Assembly (NCBI GenBank): GCA_964640965.1 | Contig: CAZXJB010000129.1 | Location: 1-5,766, forward strand | Source: HRBIN12 sp964640965 | GTDB lineage: Bacteria; Actinomycetota; UBA4738; HRBIN12 | Direction: 5' to 3' | DNA length: 5,766 bases | Shown here: positions 1 to 5,125 of the stretch, piece by piece | Position numbering within the stretch: the stretch's first letter is position 1 | How the letters are laid out: each line of letters opens with the position of its first letter | The notes under the pieces: model-generated | What the model was told of the DNA's origin: nothing | The model's database searches: none | The model's input: the letters and a program-made list of their open reading frames with translations, nothing else | Program-made: the position numbers and the translations under genes

Positions 1-658
1 AGCCGAGCACCCCGACGAGCGCCTCGACCTCCTCGCGCCCGGGCGCGGGCGGGTCCATCCCCGCCGCCCTCGCGGCTCCCGCCTCCCGCGGCTCGCGCCC
101 CGACCCGCTCGGCACGAGCGGCTCCCGGAAGGGCAGGTTGAGGTGGACCGGGCCCGGCGGGTGGCGCAGGCTCCGCGCCCAGGCCTCCTGGGCCAGGCCG
201 TGCCAGGCCGCGGGGTCCGGCTGGTCCCCGGGCACCGGCGCGTCGAAGGACCAGCGCGCGTAGCGCCCGTAGAGCCCCACCTGCCAGATCGTCTGGTTCG
301 CCCCCACGCCCCGCAGCTCGGGCGGCCGGTCGGCCGTGAGCACGAGCATCGGCACGCGCGCCATCGCGGCCTCGACGACGGCCGGGAGGAGCTCCGCGGC
401 AGCGGTCCCGCTCGTGCACGCGATCACCGCCGGGCGCCCCGTCGCCTTCGCCAGCCCGAGCGCGAAGAAGCCCGAGGCCCGCTCGTCCAGGTGCACGTGG
501 ACCCGCACCCGGCCGTCCCTGGCCAGGGCGAGCACGAGGGGCGTGGAGCGCGACCCGGGCGAGACGCACGCGTCGGTGAGCCCGGAGGCGACGAGCGCCG
601 CCACGAGCTCCCGCATGCACGCGAGCGCGACGTCGCCCTCGCTCCCCGGGGCGCTCAT
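1..658 (-). CDS. menD: MenD, SEPHCHC synthase (N-terminal part, gene runs off the left edge)
   Basis: Thiamine-diphosphate enzyme of menaquinone synthesis: it joins 2-oxoglutarate (after decarboxylation) to isochorismate to give SEPHCHC, in the cytosol. About 219 residues are present, the N-terminal pyrimidine-binding domain of a protein usually near 550 residues; the rest lies beyond position 1. Visible family signatures are CVSPGSRSTPL at residues 31-41, HLDER at 56-60 with the expected catalytic Glu59, the ACTSGTAAAELLPAV stretch around 80-94, LTADRPPELRGVGANQTI at 107-124, and VHLNLPFREPL at 171-181. The ATG at 658-656 overlaps the menA stop in the form ATGA, which indicates translational coupling; only a G-rich stretch (GGCGGGGG) lies upstream as a weak ribosome site. 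It is the third gene of the menB-menA-menD run. Identification is firm; completeness cannot be judged. Confidence 0.96.
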   Translation of the reverse strand, partial: MSAPGSEGDVALACMRELVAALVASGLTDACVSPGSRSTPLVLALARDGRVRVHVHLDERASGFFALGLAKATGRPAVIACTSGTAAAELLPAVVEAAMARVPMLVLTADRPPELRGVGANQTIWQVGLYGRYARWSFDAPVPGDQPDPAAWHGLAQEAWARSLRHPPGPVHLNLPFREPLVPSGSGREPREAGAARAAGMDPPAPGREEVEALVGVLG

Positions 659-1566
659 GCCGCCGTCGCCCCCGCCACCCAGAGCCCGAGCGCGAGCAGC
701 GCCCCGAAGGCGACCGTGAGGAGCGACGTCTCGACCAGCACCGGCACGAGCGCCGACCCCTCGGCCGAGCCGATCCGCTCCACGGGGCGGATCGCGAGCG
801 GCCACGACCCGAGCGCGAGGAGCGCCCACATCGGCAGGCCCCGCCCCGGCGCGGTGAGATCCACGAGCACCCCCGCGACGAGGACGACGTACGCGCCGAC
901 CACGAGCGCCCGGTACAGGCCCCTCGCGGCCCGCTCGCCGATCCGCACGGCGAGCGTCCGCCGGCCCGCCGCCCGGTCGGTCGGCACGTCCCGGACGTTG
1001 TTCGCCTCGAGGATCGCGACGATCAGCAGGCCCATCGGCACGCTCGCCCACCACGCCGCCGCGCTCACCCGCTCGGCGTTCACGTAGGCCGTGCCGGCCG
1101 TCGCCATCAGCCCGAAGAAGACGAAGACCGAGAGCTCGCCGAGGCCGAGTCCCGCGTACGGCCTCGGGCCCCCGGAGTAGAGCCAGAGCGCGGCCATCGC
1201 GAGGGCGCCGAGCGGCACGAGCCAGAGCGAGGTGGCCAGGGCGAGCGCGAGCCCGGCCGCCGCCGCGAGCCCGATGCAGGAAAGGGCCGCCGCGAGGACC
1301 GCCCTCGGCGAGGCGAGCCCGGCCGCCACCAGGCGCGTCGGGCCGGCCCGGCGTCCGGTGTCCACGCCCCGGAGGCCGTCGTGATAGTCGTTCGCGTAGT
1401 TGGCCCCGACCTGCAGCGCGACCGCCACCACGAGGGCCGCGACCGAGCGCCAGGCCACCGCCCGCCCCGCGGCGGCGATCCCGACCAGCACCGGGGCCAC
1501 GCTCGCGCCGAGGGTCCGCGGCCGGGCCCCGTGCCACCACACGCCGAAGCGGCGCACGGGCCTCAC
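655..1566 (-). CDS. menA: MenA, 1,4-dihydroxy-2-naphthoate polyprenyltransferase
   Basis: UbiA-family integral membrane enzyme that attaches the polyprenyl tail to 1,4-dihydroxy-2-naphthoate, giving demethylmenaquinone. At 303 residues it has the usual family length and reads as about eight or nine hydrophobic helices. Two Asp-rich motifs that bind Mg-prenyl diphosphate are present: NDYHDGLRGVD at residues 59-69, and NNVRDVPTDRAAGRRTLAVRIG at 189-210. The YSGGPRPYAGLGLGE loop at 130-144 is also typical of MenA. The start used is a GTG at 1566, 4 bases after the menB stop; a second in-frame GTG at 1557 is possible because neither has a good Shine-Dalgarno. The WWHGARPRTLGASVAPV segment that begins MenA proteins starts at residue 10, so both fit. 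The TGA stop overlaps the menD ATG. MenA rather than UbiA is chosen from the motif details and the men neighbours. Confidence 0.95.
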   Translation of the reverse strand: MRPVRRFGVWWHGARPRTLGASVAPVLVGIAAAGRAVAWRSVAALVVAVALQVGANYANDYHDGLRGVDTGRRAGPTRLVAAGLASPRAVLAAALSCIGLAAAAGLALALATSLWLVPLGALAMAALWLYSGGPRPYAGLGLGELSVFVFFGLMATAGTAYVNAERVSAAAWWASVPMGLLIVAILEANNVRDVPTDRAAGRRTLAVRIGERAARGLYRALVVGAYVVLVAGVLVDLTAPGRGLPMWALLALGSWPLAIRPVERIGSAEGSALVPVLVETSLLTVAFGALLALGLWVAGATAA

Positions 1567-1570
1567 CCGC

Positions 1571-2413
1571 TCACGGACGCCGGGGGAAGCGGGAGAAGTC
1601 GGGCTCGCGCTTCTGCAGGTACGCGTCCCGGCCCTCCTGCGCCTCCTCGGTCATGTAGTACAGGAGCGTCGCGTCCCCGGCGAGCTGCTGCACGCCCGCC
1701 AGCCCGTCCACGCCCGCGTTGTACCCGGCCTTCAGCAGCCGGAGGGCGAGCGGGCTCTTCGCGAGCAGCTCCTTGGCCCAGCGGACGGTCTCGATCTCCA
1801 GGTCCTCCAGCGGCACCACGGCGTTCACGAGCCCCCACGCGAGCGCCGTCTGCGCGTCGTACTGCCGGCACAGGAACCAGATCTCCTTCGCGCGCTTCTC
1901 GCCGACCTGGCGCGCGAGCAGGTTGATGCCGTAGCCCCCGTCGAACGAGCCCACCCGCGGGCCGGTCTGCCCGAACCGCGCGTTGTCCGCGGCGATCGTC
2001 AGGTCGCAGCACACGTGCAGCACGTGGCCGCCCCCGATCGCGTAGCCGGCGACCATCGCGATGACCGGCTTCGGCATCCGCCGGATCTGGATCTGCAGGT
2101 CCAGGACGTTCAGCCGCGCGATGCCGCTCCCCTCCTCGACGTACCCATCCTCGCCGCGGACCCGCTGATCCCCACCCGAGCAGAACGCGAGCGGGCCCTC
2201 GCCCGTCAGGATCACCACGCCGATCTTCGGGTCCTCCCGCGCGGCCTCGAAGGCGAGGGAGAGCTCGCGCACCGTGAGCGGTCGGAAGGCGTTGCGCACC
2301 TCCGGCCGGTCGATCGTGATCTTGGCGATGCCCTCGGCCGTCTCGTACCGGACGTCCGTGTACTCGCCGGCCGGGCGCCAGTCCAGGGCGGGGGTGATGG
2401 TTCGCATGAGCAT
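1571..2413 (-). CDS. menB: MenB, 1,4-dihydroxy-2-naphthoyl-CoA synthase
   Basis: Crotonase-family enzyme that closes the second ring of o-succinylbenzoyl-CoA to give 1,4-dihydroxy-2-naphthoyl-CoA. The 280 residues align closely from memory with E. coli MenB (285 residues). Visible features are RNAFRPLTVREL at 40-51, the oxyanion-hole segments CSGGDQ (78-83) and AIGGGHVLH (125-133), QTGPRVGSFDGGYG (149-162) with the active-site Ser156 and Asp158, and the typical end YMTEEAQEGRDAYLQKREPDFSRFPRRP (253-280). Gln149-Thr150-Gly151 matches the bicarbonate-binding type I enzymes; mycobacterial MenB has Asp at the Gly position. Two ATGs compete: 2413 lies 3 bases from a GGAG and 2407 lies 9 bases from it, so the second may be the real start (278 residues). 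First gene of the leftward men operon, divergent from menE. Confidence 0.97.
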   Translation of the reverse strand: MLMRTITPALDWRPAGEYTDVRYETAEGIAKITIDRPEVRNAFRPLTVRELSLAFEAAREDPKIGVVILTGEGPLAFCSGGDQRVRGEDGYVEEGSGIARLNVLDLQIQIRRMPKPVIAMVAGYAIGGGHVLHVCCDLTIAADNARFGQTGPRVGSFDGGYGINLLARQVGEKRAKEIWFLCRQYDAQTALAWGLVNAVVPLEDLEIETVRWAKELLAKSPLALRLLKAGYNAGVDGLAGVQQLAGDATLLYYMTEEAQEGRDAYLQKREPDFSRFPRRP

Positions 2414-2416
2414 CCA

Positions 2417-2420
2417 CTCC
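2417..2420 (-). promoter_or_regulatory. Ribosome binding site of menB (GGAG)
   Basis: On the minus strand the sequence reads GGAGTGGATGCTCATG. The GGAG is 3 bases from the first ATG and 9 bases from the second (2407), so it favours the second ATG as the working start. Seen in the sequence; the choice of start is inference. Confidence 0.6.
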
Positions 2421-2447
2421 GAGAGCGAGGACTCGAACGGTTCCGGG

Positions 2448-2454
2448 TAGCCTA
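2448..2454. promoter_or_regulatory. Candidate bidirectional -10 element (TAGCCTA) for menE and menB
   Basis: The 47-base menB-menE spacer holds one small AT island. On the plus strand it reads TAGCCT (2448-2453), on the minus strand TAGGCT (2454-2449). Both fit the actinobacterial -10 pattern TANNNT. The plus-strand box is followed after 7 bases by the menE GTG, placing the transcript start at or next to the start codon. The minus-strand box would start a transcript near 2442, leaving a leader of about 30 bases that contains the menB GGAG. No convincing -35 is visible on either strand. Prediction from sequence only. Confidence 0.5.
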
Positions 2455-2460
2455 TCGCAG

Positions 2461-3651
2461 GTGGCCGCGCTCGCCGCGATCGATCTCGCCCCGGGGGACG
2501 TGGTGGCCGTCACGCTCCTCCCCGGGCCCGGGTGGGCCGACCTCGTCCGGTGGGTCTGGGACGCGGGCGCGGCGCTCCTGCCCGTCGACCACCGCCTGCC
2601 CGAGCCGGAGGTCCATCGCCTGCTCGAGCGCGCCCGCCCGACGGTCGTGCTCACCCCCGACGGCGCCGCCCGGAGCGGGGACGGCCGCCCCGAGGAGCCC
2701 GAGGTCGCCCTCGTCGTGCCGACCTCGGGGACGGGGGGCGAGCCGAAGCTCGTGCGGTTCGACCGCGCGGCGATCGACGCCGCCGTCGCGGCCTCGGCCC
2801 TCGCCCTCGAGGCGACGCCCCAGGACCGGTGGCTCTGCTGCCTGCCGCTCGGCCACGTGGGCGGCCTGCTCGTGCTGCTCCGCGGGGTCCTCCTCGGGGC
2901 CCCCGTCGTCGTCCACCCCCGCTTCGATCCCCACGCGGTCGCGCTCGAGCGCGAGGTCGCCTTCACCTCGCTCGTGCCCACGATGCTGCGGCGGCTCCTC
3001 GACGCGCGCGTCCCCCTCGCCGGCTACCGCGGGCTCCTCGTCGGCGGCGCGCACCTGCCGGCCGACCTCCGCGCCCGGGCCGAGGCCGCCGGCGCCCGGG
3101 TCGTCGAGACCTACGGCCTCACCGAGTCCTGCGGGGGCGTGGTCTACGACGGCCTGCCGCTCCCCGGCACCGGCGTCCGCATGAGCGAGGAGGGCGAGAT
3201 CCAGCTCCGCGGCTCCACCCTCATGCGCGGCTACCGCGCCGACCCCGAGGCGACGGCCGCCGCGTTCACACCGGACGGGTGGCTTCGCACCGGCGACGCC
3301 GGCGAGCTCGACCGCGCCGGGCGGCTGCACGTGATCGGGCGGGCCGACGAGCTCATCAACACCGGCGGCGAGAAGGTGTGGCCCCAACAGGTCGAGGCCG
3401 TCCTCGCCGCCCACCCGAAGGTCGCGGAGGTCGCCGTCGGGGCACGGCTGGACCCCGAGTGGGGCGAGCGGGTCGTCGCGTGGGTCGTCCCGGCGGACCC
3501 GGCCGAGCCCCCGAGCCTCCCCGAGCTCCGCGACGCCGTCGCCGATCGCCTGCCGCGGTACGCGGCCCCGCGCGAGCTCGTGCTCGTCCGTGCCCTGCCC
3601 CGCACCCCCTCCGGCAAGGTCCGCCGCTCCGCGCTCCCGGCCGCGGAATAG
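2461..3651 (+). CDS. menE: MenE, o-succinylbenzoate-CoA ligase
   Basis: ANL-superfamily adenylating enzyme; in the menaquinone pathway it activates o-succinylbenzoate with ATP and joins it to CoA, supplying the substrate of MenB. The 396-residue protein carries the core motifs in order: the phosphate loop TSGTGGEPK at 88-96, LPLGHVGGL at 128-136, YGLTES at 218-223, TGD at 277-279, GRADELINTGGEK at 292-304 and the C-terminal PSGK with catalytic Lys386. The N-terminus is short compared with E. coli MenE (about 450) but near the compact actinobacterial forms. The GTG at 2461 is the only usable start: an in-frame TGA lies upstream at 2407-2409 with no start codon between. No Shine-Dalgarno precedes it, but a TAGCCT box ends 7 bases before, so a leaderless mRNA is likely. 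The generic acyl-CoA ligase motifs alone do not fix the substrate; position beside menB, menA and menD does. Confidence 0.92.
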   Translation: MAALAAIDLAPGDVVAVTLLPGPGWADLVRWVWDAGAALLPVDHRLPEPEVHRLLERARPTVVLTPDGAARSGDGRPEEPEVALVVPTSGTGGEPKLVRFDRAAIDAAVAASALALEATPQDRWLCCLPLGHVGGLLVLLRGVLLGAPVVVHPRFDPHAVALEREVAFTSLVPTMLRRLLDARVPLAGYRGLLVGGAHLPADLRARAEAAGARVVETYGLTESCGGVVYDGLPLPGTGVRMSEEGEIQLRGSTLMRGYRADPEATAAAFTPDGWLRTGDAGELDRAGRLHVIGRADELINTGGEKVWPQQVEAVLAAHPKVAEVAVGARLDPEWGERVVAWVVPADPAEPPSLPELRDAVADRLPRYAAPRELVLVRALPRTPSGKVRRSALPAAE

Positions 3652-3659
3652 GCGGCGGT

Positions 3660-3665
3660 TATCCT
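3660..3665 (+). promoter_or_regulatory. Candidate -10 box for trxB (TATCCT)
   Basis: TATCCT fits TANNNT and is one of very few AT-rich spots in the 94-base menE-trxB spacer. A start near 3672 would give a leader of about 74 bases. No clear -35 is seen about 17 bases upstream, where the sequence is the end of menE. It overlaps the left end of the CCTCCATGGAGG palindrome, which would suit an operator, though no regulator can be named. Confidence 0.35.
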
Positions 3666-3674
3666 CCATGGAGG
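3663..3674. repeat. 12-base perfect palindrome CCTCCATGGAGG in the trxB leader
   Basis: A perfect inverted repeat lying across the expected transcription start of trxB. A second perfect 12-base palindrome, CGCGGGCCCGCG, follows at 3700-3711 in the same spacer. The first has mixed composition and is less easily explained by GC richness; the second could be chance at this base composition. Possible operator or mRNA structure; function unknown. Confidence 0.4.
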
Positions 3675-3732
3675 CCGTGCGGCGCGCGGAGCCGGTCCCC
3701 GCGGGCCCGCGACCCCGAGGCGGCGCGGACAC

Positions 3733-3738
3733 GGAAGG
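3733..3738 (+). promoter_or_regulatory. Ribosome binding site of trxB (GGAAGG)
   Basis: GGAAGG lies 7 bases before the ATG at 3746, a normal spacing. A better-matching GGAGG at 3740-3744 is only 1 base from that ATG, too close to be used. This decides the trxB start against in-frame upstream codons such as the ATG at 3668, which have no ribosome site. Confidence 0.7.
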
Positions 3739-3745
3739 CGGAGGC

Positions 3746-4678
3746 ATGGAGGACGAACGGAAGGTCGTGATCCTGGGCTCGGGCCCCGCGGGCTACACGG
3801 CCGCGATCTACGCGGGGCGCGCGGGCCTTCGGCCGCTCGTGCTGAAGGGGCTCGAGGCCGGCGGTCAGCTCATGCTCACCACGGAGGTCGAGAACTACCC
3901 GGGCTTCCCCGATGGGATCCTCGGCCCCGACCTCATGGACGCGATGGAGAAGCAGGCGGCGCGCTTCGACGCGGAGATCCTGCTCGCGAGCGCCACCGAG
4001 GTCGACCTCTCGACGCGGCCGTTCACGGTCCGGGCCGGCGAGAGCGCCTGGGGCGCCCGCACCCTCATCATCGCGACCGGCGCGAGCGCCCGGTGGCTCG
4101 GCGTCCCCGGCGAGGAGCGCCTCCGCGGCCGCGGCGTCTCGGCCTGCGCCACCTGCGACGGGTTCTTCTTCCGCGACCGCGACCTCATCGTCGTGGGCGG
4201 CGGCGACACCGCGATGGAGGAGGCGCTCTTCCTCACGCGCTTCGCGCGCACCGTCACGATCGTCCACCGCCGCGACGCGTTCCGCGCCTCCCGCATCATG
4301 CAGGACCGGGTGCTCGCGAACGAGAAGATCGACGTGATCTGGAACGCGGTCGTGGAGGAGATCCTCGGCGAGGACGCGGTGACGGGCGTGCGGCTGCGCG
4401 ACGTCGCGACCGGCGAGGTCCGCGAGCGCCCGATCGACGGGGTCTTCGTCGCCATCGGGCACGACCCGAACACGGCGCTCTTCCGCGGCCAGCTCGAGCT
4501 GGATCCGGACGGCTACATCCGGGTGCAGGAGCCGCGGACCGCGACGAGCGTGCCCGGCGTGTTCGCGGCGGGCGACGTGACCGACCGCATCTATCGGCAG
4601 GCGGTGACCGCGGCCGGACAGGGCTGCAAGGCCGCGATCGACGCCGAGCGCTTCCTCGAGGAGCACGGCGAGGGCTAG
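3746..4678 (+). CDS. trxB: TrxB, thioredoxin reductase (NADPH)
   Basis: FAD flavoprotein that uses NADPH to reduce thioredoxin in the cytosol. The 310 residues match the low-molecular-weight bacterial type. Motifs in order: FAD-binding GSGPAGYTAA (11-20), GGQLMLTTEVENYPGFP (39-55), IIATGA (108-113), redox-active CATC (134-137), NADPH-binding GGGDTAMEEA (151-160) followed by HRRDAFRAS (174-182), whose arginines indicate NADPH rather than NADH, and the second FAD motif GVFAAGDV (271-278). The start at ATG 3746 puts the first beta strand (KVVILGSG) where expected. The frame stays open upstream to 3590, through the end of menE in another frame, and an in-frame ATG at 3668 would add 26 residues of Arg/Pro/Gly-rich sequence; this looks like non-coding leader. 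trxA follows after 73 bases. Confidence 0.97.
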   Translation: MEDERKVVILGSGPAGYTAAIYAGRAGLRPLVLKGLEAGGQLMLTTEVENYPGFPDGILGPDLMDAMEKQAARFDAEILLASATEVDLSTRPFTVRAGESAWGARTLIIATGASARWLGVPGEERLRGRGVSACATCDGFFFRDRDLIVVGGGDTAMEEALFLTRFARTVTIVHRRDAFRASRIMQDRVLANEKIDVIWNAVVEEILGEDAVTGVRLRDVATGEVRERPIDGVFVAIGHDPNTALFRGQLELDPDGYIRVQEPRTATSVPGVFAAGDVTDRIYRQAVTAAGQGCKAAIDAERFLEEHGEG

Positions 4679-4700
4679 CGGGCCGAGCGCAAGCGGCCCG
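4679..4700 (+). terminator. Stem-loop just after trxB (possible terminator, attenuator or mRNA processing site)
   Basis: CGGGCCG at 4679-4685 pairs with CGGCCCG at 4694-4700, leaving an 8-base loop; an alternative fold closes a GCAA tetraloop with a 2-base bulge. It begins directly after the trxB stop. There is no T tract afterwards, so it is not a classical intrinsic terminator. It may separate or tune trxB and trxA levels. Confidence 0.4.
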
Positions 4701-4706
4701 CGCCAT

Positions 4707-4729
4707 GGGGCGGCCGCCCCGGGGCGGCC
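4707..4729. repeat. Overlapping GC palindromes between trxB and trxA
   Basis: GGGGCGGCCGCCCC (4707-4720) is a perfect 14-base palindrome and GGCCGCCCCGGGGCGGCC (4712-4729) a perfect 18-base one; they share nine bases, so as RNA hairpins they exclude each other. The 9-mer GGGGCGGCC occurs twice (4707-4715 and 4721-4729). The block ends 9 bases before the trxA ribosome site. The pattern is clear; the function is unknown. Confidence 0.55.
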
Positions 4730-4738
4730 ACGGGACAC

Positions 4739-4744
4739 GGAGGG
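4739..4744 (+). promoter_or_regulatory. Ribosome binding site of trxA (GGAGGG)
   Basis: A strong purine-rich site 7 bases before the ATG at 4752, which it selects over the in-frame ATG at 4758. This is the best Shine-Dalgarno in the window and predicts efficient translation of the abundant thioredoxin. Confidence 0.8.
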
Positions 4745-4751
4745 AACGACG

Positions 4752-5078
4752 ATGACGATGATCGGAGCGGTGACCGAGGCGGACTTCGAGGAGCGCGTGC
4801 TCCGTTCGGAGGTCCCGGTGCTCGTCGACTTCTGGGCCGAGTGGTGCGTGCCCTGCCACATGGTCGCGCCGGTGGTCGAGGAGATCGCGCGCGACAAGGG
4901 CGACGCGCTCGCCGTGGCCAAGCTCAACATCGACGAGCACCCGGCGCTCGCGCAGCGCTACGGGGTCATGAGCATCCCCACGCTCATGCTCTTCGTGAAG
5001 GGCGAGGAGAAGGCCCGCGTGATCGGCGCGCGCGGCAAGGACGCCCTCCTGCGCGAGATCGACCCGCACCTGTCGTAG
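4752..5078 (+). CDS. trxA: TrxA, thioredoxin (active site WCVPC)
   Basis: Small cytosolic dithiol protein that reduces disulfides in ribonucleotide reductase, peroxiredoxins and other partners, itself reduced by the adjacent TrxB. The 108 residues have the single thioredoxin fold in full: VPVLVDFWAEWC (21-32) with the buried Asp26, the redox pair Cys32/Cys35, Pro40 in the helix, NIDEHPALAQRYGVMSIPTL (59-78) with the cis-Pro at 76, and the C-terminal strand and helix. No signal peptide is present. The active site is WCVPCH rather than the almost invariant WCGPC(K/R); the middle residues of this motif tune redox potential and partner choice. The neighbour trxB and the otherwise canonical fold make it the main reductant rather than an oxidase of the DsbA kind, though its redox potential could differ from standard thioredoxin. 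Confidence 0.95.
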   Translation: MTMIGAVTEADFEERVLRSEVPVLVDFWAEWCVPCHMVAPVVEEIARDKGDALAVAKLNIDEHPALAQRYGVMSIPTLMLFVKGEEKARVIGARGKDALLREIDPHLS

Positions 5079-5080
5079 CC

Positions 5081-5110
5081 GGGCCGCGGGTTGCCGGTCC
5101 CCCGCGGCCC
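5081..5110 (+). terminator. 10-base-pair hairpin after trxA, possible terminator
   Basis: GGGCCGCGGG (5081-5090) and CCCGCGGCCC (5101-5110) pair perfectly around a 10-base loop, starting 2 bases after the trxA stop. Only scattered T residues follow (TGCCAGTCTC), so an intrinsic terminator of the no-U-tract kind reported for high-GC bacteria is possible. It lies 15 bases before the start codon of the next gene, so it could instead affect that gene. Confidence 0.55.
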
Positions 5111-5125
5111 TGCCAGTCTCGCAGC

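Noticed and set aside
143..1087. Plus-strand open frame opposite menD and menA
   Set aside because: Arg/Pro/Ser-rich with no motifs, and both minus-strand genes are strongly identified.
1400..3184. Long open frame on the plus strand (594 codons) across menA, menB and menE
   Set aside because: It is antisense to menA/menB and out of frame with menE; the translation is Arg/Pro/Ala-rich without family motifs, as expected opposite high-GC genes.
2461..3651. menE as a broken gene because of its short N-terminus
   Set aside because: All core adenylation motifs and the C-terminal lysine are present, and compact MenE proteins of similar length exist in actinobacteria.
3645..3660. GGAAT (3645-3649) and GTT (3658-3660) before trxB as a SigR/SigH-type thiol-stress promoter
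   Set aside because: These sigma factors need about 16-20 bases between the elements; here there are 8, and no GTT lies at the right distance. GGAAT is also part of the menE end.
3668..3745. N-terminal extension of TrxB from the in-frame ATG at 3668
   Set aside because: No ribosome site precedes it, it lies in the predicted transcription start region, and the added residues are unlike any TrxB N-terminus; ATG 3746 has GGAAGG at 7 bases.
2452..3747. Long open frame on the minus strand (431 codons) opposite menE
   Set aside because: Low-complexity Gly/Asp/Glu/Arg composition and complete overlap with the well-supported menE; a composition artefact.
3659..4930. Minus-strand open frame (423 codons) opposite trxB and trxA
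   Set aside because: Antisense to two clear genes, with repetitive Arg/Ala/Asp composition and no recognisable domain.
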